DNA from: Symbiodinium natans
Lineage: Eukaryota; Sar; Dinophyceae; Suessiales; Symbiodiniaceae
Length of the DNA stretch: 16,853 nucleotides
Direction of reading: 5' to 3'
Assembly: GCA_905221605.1 (NCBI GenBank)
Contig: CAJNDS010001485.1
Coordinates: 1 to 16,853, forward strand
The notes beneath the pieces were generated by a model. That model had not been told where the DNA came from. It was given only the letters and a program-made list of their open reading frames with translations, and did no database searches. A program made the translations under genes and the position numbers. Positions 8,134 to 16,853 of the stretch are shown in pieces; positions within the stretch are counted from its first letter, which is position 1, and every line of letters starts with the position of its first letter.

Positions 8134-8560
8134 CCAAGACACCGGCAACAAATCGTACATTTTAGTGCTGGGGCACCAAGACACCGGCAACAGACCAAGA
8201 CACCGGCAACAAATCGTACATCTTCATGCTGGGGTACCACTTCGAGACCAAGACACCGGCAACAAATCGTACATCTTTGAGCTGGGGCACCGCTTCCAGA
8301 CCACGACACCAGCAACAAATCGTACATCTTAGTACTGGGGCACCATTTCGAAGATACCGGCAACAAAACGTACATCTTAGTGTTGGGCCACCACTTCGAG
8401 ACCAACATCTTTGTGCTTGGGCACCACTTCGAGACCAAGACACCGGCAACAAATTGAGCATCTTAGTGCTGGGGCACCACTTCGAGACCAAGACACCGGC
8501 AACAGACCAAGACACCGGCAAGTGCTGGGCCACCACTGCGAGACCAAGACACCATCAACA
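8130..8560 (+). repeat. Satellite B, ragged left edge
   Basis: The first monomers are irregular. GCACCAAGACACC near 8170 lacks the CACTTCGAGA segment. Doubled short units (ACCGGCAACAGACCAAGACACC) occur near 8185 and 8498. Parts are missing near 8349 and 8401 (GAGACCAACATC), and the segment near 8521 is shortened (GGCAAGTGCTGGGCC). The array starts at a GAGA shared between the spacer motif (TTTGAGA) and the monomer (TTCGAGACCA). Divergence at the border and regularity inside is the usual pattern for a satellite edge. Confidence 0.85.
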
Positions 8561-11500
8561 AATCGTACATCTTTGGGCTGGGGCACCTCTCCGAGACCAA
8601 GACACCGGCAACAAATTGTACATCTTAGTGCTGGGGCACCACTTCGAGACCAAGACACCGGCAACACATCGTACATCTTAGTGTTGGCCCACCACTTCGA
8701 GACCAAGACACCATCAACAAAGCGTACATCTTAGTGCTGGGGCACCACTTCGAGACCAAGACACCGGCAACAAATTGTCCACTTCGAGACCAAGACTCCG
8801 GCAACAAATCGTACATTTTGGTGCTGGGGCACCACTTCGAGACCAAGACACCGGCAACAAGTCGTACATCTTAGTGCTGGGGCACCACTTCGAGACCAAG
8901 ACACCGGCAACAAATCGTACATCTTAGTGCTGGGGCACCACTTCGAGACCAAGACGCCGGCGACAAATCGTACATCTTAGTGCTGGGGCACCACTTCGAG
9001 ACCAAGACACCGGCAACAAATCGTACATCTTAGTGCTGGGGCACCACTTCGAGACCAAGACACCGGCAACAAAACGTACATCTTCGTGCTGGGGCACCAC
9101 TTCGAGACCAAGACACCGGCAACAAATCGTACATCTTAGTGCTGGGGCACCACTTCGAGACCAAGACACCGGCAACAAATCGTACATGTTTGTGCTGGGG
9201 CACCACTTCGAGACCAAGACACCGGCAACGCATCGTACATCTTAGTGCTGGGGCACCGCTTCGAGACCAAGACACCGGCAACACATCGTACATCTTAGCG
9301 TTGGGCCACCACTTCGAGACCAAGACTCCGGCAACAAATCGTACATTTTGGTGCTGGGGCACCACTTCGAGACCAAGACACCGGCAACAAATCGTACATC
9401 TTAGTGCTGGGGCACCACTTCGAGACCAAGACACCGGCAACAAATCGTACATCTTAGTGCTGGGGCACCACTTCGAGACCAAGACACTGGCAACAAAACG
9501 TACATCTTAGTGTGCTGGGGCACCACTTCGAGACCAAGACACCGGCAACAATTCGTACATCTTAGTGCTGGGGCACCACTTCGAGACCAAGACACAGGAA
9601 ACAAATCGTACATCTTAGTGCTGGGTCACCACTTCGAGACCAAGACACCGGCAACGCATCGTGCATCTTAGTGCTGGGGCACCACTTCGAGACCAAGACA
9701 CCGGCAACATATCGTACATCTTCGTGCTAGGGCACCACTTCGAAGACACCAGCAACAAAGCGCACATCTTAGTGCTGGGGAACCAATTCGAGACCAAGAC
9801 ACCGGCAACAAATCGTGCGTTCTAGTGCTGGGGCACCATTTCGAGACCAAGACACCGACAACAAATCGTACATTGCTGGGGCACCACTTCGAGACCAAGA
9901 CACCGGCAACAAATCGTACATCTTAATGCTGGGGCACCACTTCGAGAATGAGGCACCGGCAACAAATCGTACATCTTAGTGCTGGGTCACCACTTCGAGA
10001 CCAAGATACCGGCAACAAATCGTACATCTTAGTGCTGGGGCACCACTTCGAGACCAAGACACCGTCAACAAATCATACATCTTAGTGCTGGGGCACCACT
10101 TCGAGACCAAGACACCGGCAACACATCGTACATCTTAGTGTTGGCCCACCACTTCGAGACCAAGACACCATCAACAAAGCGTACATCTTAGTGCTGGGGC
10201 ACCACTTCGAGACCAAGACACCGGCAACAATTCGTACATCTTAGTGCTGGGGCACCACTTCGAGACCAAGACACCGGAAACAAATCGTACATCTTAGTGC
10301 TGGGACTTCGAGACCAAGACACCAGCAACAAATCGTACATCTTAGTTCTGGGGCACCACTTCGAGACCAAGACACCGGCATCAAATCGTACATCTTAGTG
10401 CTGGGGCAACAATTTGGAGACCAAGACACCGGCAACAATCCGTACCTCTTAGTGCGGGGGCACCACTTCCAAGACACCGGCAACGCATCGTACATCTTAG
10501 AACTGGGGCACCACTTTGAAGACATCGGCATTAAAACGTACATCTTAGTGCTGGGCCACCACTTCGAGACCAAGACACCATCAACAAATCGTACATCTTA
10601 GTGCTGGGGCACCACTTCGAGACCAAGACACCGGCAACAAATCGTACATCTTAATGCTGGGGCACCACTTCGAGACCAAGAAACCGCCAACAAATCGCAC
10701 ATCTCAGTGCTGGGGCACCACTTCGAGACCAAGACACTGGCAACAAAACGTACATCTCCGTGCTGGGGCACCACTTCGAGACCAAGACACCGGCAACAAT
10801 TCGTACATCTTAATGCTGGGGCACCACTTCGAGACCAAGACACCGGCAACAAATCGCACATCTCAGTGCTGGGGCACCACTTCGAGACCAAGACACCGGC
10901 AACGCATCGTACATCTTAGTGCTGGGGCACCACTTCGAGACCAAGACACCGGAAACAAATCGTACATCTTAGTGCTGGGGCTTCGAGACCAAGACACCAG
11001 CAACAAATCGTACATCTTAGTGCTGGGGCACCACTTCGAGACCAAGACACCGGCATCAAATCGTACATCTTAGTGCTGGGGCACCACTTCGAGACCAAGA
11101 CACCGGCAACATATCGTACATCTTCGTGCTGGGGTACCACTTCCAGACCAAGACACTGTCAACAAATCGTACATCTTAGTGCTGGGGCACCACTTCGAGA
11201 CCAAGACACCGGCAGCAAATCGTGCATCTTCGTGCTGGGGCGCCACTTCGAGACCAAGACACCGGCAACAAAACGTACATCTTAGTGCTGGGACACCACT
11301 TCGAAACAAAGACACCGGTAACAAATCGTACAGCTTAGTGCTGGGGCACCACTTCGAGACCAAGACACCGGCAACAATCCGTACATCTTAGTGCGGGGGC
11401 ACCACTTCCAAGACACCGGCAACAAATCGTACATCTTCGTGCTGGGGCACCACTTCGAGTCAAAGACACCGGCAACAAATCGTACATCTTAGTGCTGGGA

Positions 11501-11652
11501 CACCACTTCGAGACCAAGACACCGGCAACAAATCGTACATCTTAGTGCTGGGGCACCACTTCGAGACCAAGACACCGGCAACAAATCGTACATCTTAGTG
11601 CTGGGGCACCACTTCGAGACCAAGACACCGGCAACAAATCGGACATCTTAGT
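8561..11652 (+). repeat. Satellite B, mixed monomer zone
   Basis: Mostly regular 53-bp monomers with scattered variants and no single dominant higher-order period. At least two long-offset duplications can be traced by rare variants. 8661-8772 matches 10118-10229 (offset 1457 bp; markers GTGTTGGCCCACC and CATCAACAAAGCG). About 10201-10395 matches 10876-11070 (offset 675 bp; markers CCGGAAACAAATCG, a monomer lacking GCACCA so that CTGGG meets CTTCG, and CCGGCATCAAATC). A partial precursor of the downstream HOR lies at about 11181-11436 (offset 472 bp to 11653), with markers GGGGCGCC, CAAAACG, TTCGAAACAAAG, ACCGGTAAC and CAATCCG in the same order but with more differences. Confidence 0.85.
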
Positions 11653-13154
11653 GCTGGGGCACCACTTCGAGACCAAGACACCGGCAACAAATCGTACATC
11701 TTCGTGCTGGGGCGCCACTTCGAGACCAAGACACCGGCAACAAAACGTACATCTTAGTGCTGGGGCACCACTTCGAAACAAAGACATCGGAAACAAATCG
11801 TACATCTTAGTGCTGGGGCACCACTTCGAGACCAAGACACCGGCAACAATCCGTACATCTCACTGCGGGGGCACCACTTCCAAGACACCGGCAACAAATC
11901 GTACATCGACCAAGACACCGGCAACAAATCGCACATGTCAGTGCTGGGGCACCACTTCGAGACCAAGACACCGGCGACAAATCGTACATCTTAGTGCTGG
12001 GGTACCACTTCGAGACCAAGACACCGGCAACAAATCGTACATCTTAGTGCTGGGGCACCACTTCGAGACCAAGACACCGGCAACAAATCGTGCATCTTCG
12101 TGCTGGGGCGCCACTTCGAGACCAAGACACCGGCAACAAAACGTACATCTTAGTGCTGGGGCACCACTTCGAAACTAAGACACCGGTAACAAATCGTACA
12201 TCTTAGTGCTGGGGCACCACTTCGAGACCAAGACACCGGCAACAATGCGTACATCTTAGTGTGGGGGCAAGACACCGGCAACAAATCGCACATCTCCGTG
12301 CTGGGGGACCACTTCGAGTCAAAGAGACCGAAAAAAATCATACATCTTAATGCTGGGGCATCGCTCCGAGACCGAGACACCGGCAACAAATCGTGCATGT
12401 TAGTGCTGGGGCACCACTTCGAGACCAAGATACCGGCAACAGACCAAGACACCGGCAACAAATCGTACATCTTCGTGATGGGCCACCACTTCGAGAGCAA
12501 GACACCATCTACCAATCGTATATCTTTGTGGTTGGGGCACCACTTCGAGACCAAGACACCGGCAACGCATCGTACATCTTAGTACTGAGGCACCACTTCG
12601 AGACCAAGACACCGGCAACAAATCGTACATCTTCGTGTTGGGCCACCACGACGAGACCAAGACACCATCTACAATTCGTACATCTTTGTGGCTGGGGCAC
12701 CACTTCGAGACCAAGACACCGGCAACGCATCGTACATCTTAGTGCTGGGGCACCACTTCGAGACCAAGACACAGGCAACAAATTGTACATCTGAGTGCTG
12801 GGGCACCACTTCGGGACCAAGACACCGGCAACAAATCGTACATCTTAATGCTTGGGCATCGCTCGGACCAAGACACCGGCAACAAATTGTACATCTTAGT
12901 GCTGGGGCACCACTTCGAGACCAAGACACCGGCAACAGACCAAGACACCGGCAACAAATCGTACATCTTCGTGTTGGGCCACCACTGCGAGACCAAGACA
13001 CCATCAACAAATCGTACATCTTAGTGCTGGGGCACCACTTCGAGACCAAGACACCGGCAACAAATCGTACATCTTAGTGCTGGGGCACCACTTCGAGACC
13101 AAGACACCGGCAACAAACGGCACATCTTGGAGCGGGGGCATCACTTCGAGACCC
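11653..13154 (+). repeat. HOR copy 1 (full length, 1500 bp)
   Basis: Reference copy. In order it carries the GGGGCGCC monomer, a CAAAACG monomer, a CGAAACAAAG monomer, CAATCCG with GCGGGGGCACC, a short unit ending GTACATCGACC, a second GGGGCGCC module, CAATGCG, a degenerate monomer AGAGACCGAAAAAAATCATAC, the short doubled unit GATACCGGCAACAGACC, then a tandem pair of 160-bp modules (about 12471-12630 and 12631-12790). It ends with the CACTGCGAGACC and GCATCACTTCGAGACCCTGG landmarks. The first ~250 bp are a little more diverged from later copies than the rest. Confidence 0.85.
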
Positions 13155-14449
13155 TGGGGCACCACTTCGAGACCAAGACACCGGCAACAAATCGTGCATC
13201 TTCGTGCTGGGGCGCCACTTCGAGACCAAGACACCGGCAACAAAACGTACATCTTAGTGCTGGGGCACCACTTCGAAACTAAGACACCGGTAACAAATCG
13301 TACATCTTAGCGCTGGGGCACCACTTCGAGACCAAGACACCGGCAACAATCCGTACATCTTAGTGCGGGGGCACCACTTCCAAGACACCGGCAACAAATC
13401 GTACATCGACCAAGACACCGGCAACAAATCGCACATGTCAGTGCTGGGGCACCACTTCGAGACCAAGACACCGGCAACAAATCGTACATCTTAGTGCTGG
13501 GGTACCACTTCGAGACCAAGACACCGGCAACAAATCGTACATCTTAGTGCTGGGGCACCACTTCGAGACCAAGACACCGGCAACAAATCGTGCATCTTCG
13601 TGCTGGGGCGCCACTTCGAGACCAAGACACCGGCAACAAAACGTACATCTTAGTGCTGGGGCACCACTTCGAAACTAAGACACCGGTAACAAATCGTACA
13701 TCTTAGTGCTGGGGCACCACTTCGAGACCAAGACACCGGCAACAATGCGTACATCTTAGTGTGGGGGCAAGACACCGGCCACAAATCGCACATCTCCGTG
13801 CTGGGGTACCACTTCGAGTCAAAGAGACCGAAAGAAATCATGCATCTTAATGCTGGGGCATCGCTCCGAGACCAAGACACCGGCAACAAATCGTGCATGT
13901 TAGTGCTGGGGCACCACTTCGAGACCAAGATACCGGCAACAGACCAAGACACCGGCAACAAATCGTACATCTTCGTGTTGGGCCACCACGACGAGACCAA
14001 GACACCATCTACAATTCGTACATCTTTGTGGCTGGGGCACCACTTCGAGACCAAGACACCGGCAACGCATCGTACATCTTAGTGCTGGGGCACCACTTCG
14101 AGACCAAGACACAGGCAACAAATTGTACAGCTAAGTGCTGGGGCACCACTTCGGGACCAAGACACCGGCAACAAATCGTACATCTTAATGCTTGGGCATC
14201 GCTCGGACCAAGACACCGGCAACAAATTGTACATCTTAGTGCTGGGGCACCACTTCGAGACCAAGACACCGGCAACAGACCAAGACACCGGCAACAAATC
14301 GAACATCTTCGTGTTGGGCCACCACTGCGAGACCAAGACACCATCAACAAATCGTACATCTTAGTGCTGGGGCACCACTTCGAGACCAAGACACCGGCAA
14401 CAAATCGTACATCTTAGTGCTGGGGCACCACTTCGAGACCAAGACACCG
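13155..14449 (+). repeat. HOR copy 2 (lacks one 160-bp module)
   Basis: Collinear with copy 1 at an offset of 1500 bp up to about 13977, then at 1340 bp. One of the two 160-bp modules is therefore missing; the retained one is the second type (TTCGTGTTGGG with CATCTACAATTCG). It ends early at a 123-bp tandem duplication, before the landmarks that close copy 1. Confidence 0.85.
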
Positions 14450-14572
14450 GCGAGACCAAGACACCATCAACAAATCGTACATCTTAGTGCTGGGGCACCA
14501 CTTCGAGACCAAGACACCGGCAACAAATCGTACATCTTAATGCTGGGGCACCACTTCGAGACCAAGACACCG
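14327..14572 (+). repeat. 123-bp tandem duplication at the HOR 2/HOR 3 join
   Basis: 14327-14449 and 14450-14572 differ at one clear position (CTTAGTG against CTTAATG). Both begin GCGAGACCAAGACACCATC and end ACCGGCGA. The second copy then continues as CGACAAATCG, the variant found at the equivalent of 11972 in copy 1, which joins HOR 2 to the middle of HOR 3. Confidence 0.8.
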
Positions 14573-15593
14573 GCGACAAATCGTACATCTTAGTGCTGGG
14601 GTACCACTTCGAGACCAAGACACCGGCAACAAATCGTACATCTTAGTGCTGGGGCACCACTTCGAGACCAAGACACCGGCAACAAATCGTGCATCTTCGT
14701 GCTGGGGCGCCACTTCGAGACCAAGACACCGGCAACAAAACGTACATCTTAGTGCTGGGGCACCACTTCGAAACTAAGACACCGGTAACAAATCGTACAT
14801 CTTAGTGCTGGGGCACCACTTCGAGACCAAGACACCGGCAACAATGCGTACATCTTAGTGTGGGGGCAAGACACCGGCAACAAATCGCACATCTCCGTGC
14901 TGGGGGACCACTTCGAGTCAAAGAGACCGAAAAAAATCATACATCTTAATGCTGGGGCATCGCTCCGAGACCAAGACACCGGCAACAAATCGTGCATGTT
15001 AGTGCTGGGGCACCACTTCGAGACCAAGATACCGGCAACAGACCAAGACACCGGCAACAAATCGTACATCTTCGTGATGGGCCACCACTTCGAGAGCAAG
15101 ACACCATCTACCAATCGTATATCTTTGTGGTTGGGGCACCACTTCGAGACCAAGACACCGGCAACGCATCGTACATCTTAGTGCTGGGGCACCACTTCGA
15201 GACCAAGACACAGGCAACAAATTGTACATCTTAGTGCTGGGGCACCACTTCGGGACCAAGACACCGGCAACAAATCGTACATCTTAATGCTTGGGCATCG
15301 CTCGGACCAAGACACCGGCAACAAATTATATGTCTTAGTGCTGGGGCACCACTTCGAGACCAAGACACCGGCAACAGACCAAGACACCGGCAACAAATCG
15401 TACATCTTCGTGTTGGGCCACCACTGCGAGACCAAGACACCATCAACAAATCGTACATCTTAGTGCTGGGGCACCACTTCGAGACCAAGACACCGGCAAC
15501 AAATCGTACATCTTAGTGCTGGGGCACCACTTCGAGACCAAGACACCGGCAACAAACGGCACATCTTGGTGCGGGGGCATCACTTCGAGACCC
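14571..15593 (+). repeat. HOR copy 3 (truncated at left, lacks one 160-bp module)
   Basis: Aligns with 11972-12581 of copy 1 at an offset of 2599 bp, then from 15181 at 2439 bp. It lacks the first ~320 bp of the unit and one 160-bp module. The retained module is the first type (TTCGTGATGGG with CATCTACCAATCGTATATC), the opposite choice to copy 2. It shares AGAGACCGAAAAAAATCATAC with copy 1. Confidence 0.85.
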
Positions 15594-16853
15594 TGGGGCA
15601 CCACTTCGAGACCAAGACACCGGCAACAAATCGTGCATCTTCGTGCTGGGGCGCCACTTCGAGACCAAGACACCGGCAACAAAACGTACATCTTAGTGCT
15701 GGGGCACCACTTCGAAACTAAGACACCGGTAACAAATCGTACATCTTAGCGCTGGGGCACCACTTCGAGACCAAGACACCGGCAACAATCCGTACATCTT
15801 AGTGCGGGGGCACCACTTCCAAGACACCGGCAACAAATCGTACATCGACCAAGACACCGGCAACAAATCGCACATGTCAGTGCTGGGGCACCACTTCGAG
15901 ACCAAGACACCGGCAACAAATCGTACATCTTAGTGCTGGGGTACCACTTCGAGACCAAGACACCGGCAACAAATCGTACATCTTAGTGCTGGGGCACCAC
16001 TTCGAGACCAAGACACCGGCAACAAATCGTGCATCTTCGTGCTGGGGCGCCACTTCGAGACCAAGACACCGGCAACAAAACGTACATCTTAGTGCTGGGG
16101 CACCACTTCGAAACTAAGACACCGGTAACAAATCGTACATCTTAGTGCTGGGGCACCACTTCGAGACCAAGACACCGGCAACAATGCGTACATCTTAGTG
16201 TGGGGGCAAGACACCGGCCACAAATCGCACATCTCCGTGCTGGGGTACCACTTCGAGTCAAAGAGACCGAAAGAAATCATGCATCTTAATGCTGGGGCAT
16301 CGCTCCGAGACCAAGACACCGGCAACAAATCGTGCATGTTAGTGCTGGGGCACCACTTCGAGACCAAGATACCGGCAACAGACCAAGACACCGGCAACAA
16401 ATCGTACATCTTCGTGATGGGCCACCACTTCGAGAGCAAGACACCATCTACCAATCGTATATCTTTGTGGCTGGGGCACCACTTCGAGACCAAGACACCG
16501 GCAACGCATCGTACATCTTAGTGCTGAGGCACCACTTCGAGACCAAGACACCGGCAACAAATCGTACATCTTCGTGTTGGGCCACCACGACGAGACCAAG
16601 ACACCATCTACAATTCGTACATCTTTGTGGATGGGGCACCACTTCGAGACCAAGACACCGGCAACGCATCGTACATCTTAGTGCTGGGGCACCACTTCGA
16701 GACCAAGACACAGGCAACAAATTGTACATCTTAGTGCTGGGGCACCACTTCGGGACCAAGACACCGGCAACAAATCGTACATCTTAATGCTTGGGCATCG
16801 CTCGGACCAAGACACCGGCAACAAATTGTACATCTTAGTGCTGGGGCACCACT
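15594..16853 (+). repeat. HOR copy 4 (both 160-bp modules, cut by window end)
   Basis: Collinear with copy 1 at a constant offset of 3939 bp and with copy 2 at 2439 bp up to about 16416. It has both 160-bp modules: TTCGTGATGGG from about 16410 and TTCGTGTTGGG from about 16570. Over 16400-16853 I count four mismatches to copy 1. Its left part shares AGAGACCGAAAGAAATCATGC and GACACCGGCCAC with copy 2, so it is a mosaic of copy-2-like and copy-1-like sequence. Confidence 0.85.

Larger units (their letters stand above)
8130..16853 (+). repeat. Satellite B: 53-bp tandem array (about 165 monomers)
   Basis: Head-to-tail array in the same orientation as satellite A, running off the right edge. The monomer is AGACACC (7 bp), the core GGCAACAAATCGTACATCTT (20 bp), then AGTGCTGGGGCACCACT (17 bp) and TCGAGACCA (9 bp), total 53 bp and about 53% GC. 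Common variants are CACATCG or CGCATCG for CAAATCG, AAAACG for AAATCG, CTTCGTG for CTTAGTG, and ACACCATCAAC for ACACCGGCAAC. The core and AGAYACC are shared with satellite A. The tail segment is a weak dyad. I do not recognise the family from memory. Confidence 0.97.
11653..16853 (+). repeat. Satellite B higher-order repeat zone
   Basis: Monomer variants recur in fixed order, giving a higher-order unit of about 1500 bp. The marker CAATGCGTACATCTTAGTGT (a monomer with a shortened tail, GTGTGGGGGCAAGACACC) falls near 12243, 13743, 14842 and 16182, giving steps of 1500, 1099 and 1340 bp. The variant GGGGCGCC falls near 11713, 12109, 13213, 13609, 14708, 15652 and 16048, paired 396 bp apart in complete units. 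Copies are far more alike than neighbouring monomers are, which is the definition of a HOR. Confidence 0.9.

Noticed and set aside
7910-8137. 75-codon reverse-strand frame in the spacer
   Set aside because: It has no recognisable domain, overlaps the spacer repeat triplet, and AT-rich DNA of this length yields such frames by chance.
8076-16759. Many 60-175 codon frames on both strands of satellite B
   Set aside because: They are shadows of the 53-bp repeat, ending wherever a variant or the TAG/TAA of the tail falls in frame. No non-repeat protein sequence is present.
8130-16853. CENP-B-box-like motif in satellite B
   Set aside because: No segment of the monomer matches the known 17-bp box beyond a few scattered bases, so a centromere call cannot rest on it.

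Overview
This window is eukaryotic repetitive DNA and shows no protein-coding gene, tRNA or rRNA that I can support. It consists of two head-to-tail minisatellite/satellite arrays in the same orientation, separated by about 1.26 kb of microsatellite and single-copy-looking AT-rich DNA. A eukaryotic nuclear genome is near certain from the layout. A land plant is my best guess, because the spacer carries two exact AAACCCTAA telo-box motifs, the plant telomere-type word. That is thin evidence, and I do not recognise either satellite family.

Layout. (1) 1-6866: satellite A, a 52-bp monomer, roughly 130 tandem copies, about 46% GC in the consensus. It is well ordered except for two indel-rich stretches, about 1846-2570 and 4840-5637, where the unit is still recognisable but full of single-base gains and losses. 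(2) 6867-7088: a compound polypurine microsatellite, (AG)n, (AAAG)3, a 93-bp GC-rich island, (AG)n, (AATGAG)9, (AG)n. (3) 7089-8129: non-satellite spacer with a strong hairpin, a 455-bp segment bounded by imperfect inverted repeats, a run of 17 G, a telo-box pair and three diverged copies of a 45-50 bp motif. (4) 8130-16853: satellite B, a 53-bp monomer, roughly 165 copies, about 53% GC. Its first ~430 bp are ragged, the middle is a mixed monomer array with a few long-offset duplications, and from about 11653 to the window end it is organised into higher-order repeats (HORs) with a basic period of 1500 bp.

The most interesting result is that A and B are related. Both contain the 20-bp block GGCAACAAATCGTACwTCTT preceded by AGAYACC. 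In B these two blocks abut; in A they are separated by an extra 11 bp. The tails differ (14 bp in A, 26 bp in B), so the totals come out almost equal (52 and 53 bp). The HOR zone of B records its own history: near-identical copies (five mismatches and no indels over 1236 aligned bases), a 160-bp three-monomer module present as 2-1-1-2 copies in successive HORs, and a 123-bp tandem duplication at a HOR fusion point. These are textbook marks of unequal exchange.

Long forward reading frames exist across satellite A (up to about 1067 codons) only because the monomer has no stop in any forward frame and 52 is not a multiple of 3. I treat them as artefacts. All copy counts, identities and boundaries were read by eye and may be off by a few bases or copies.
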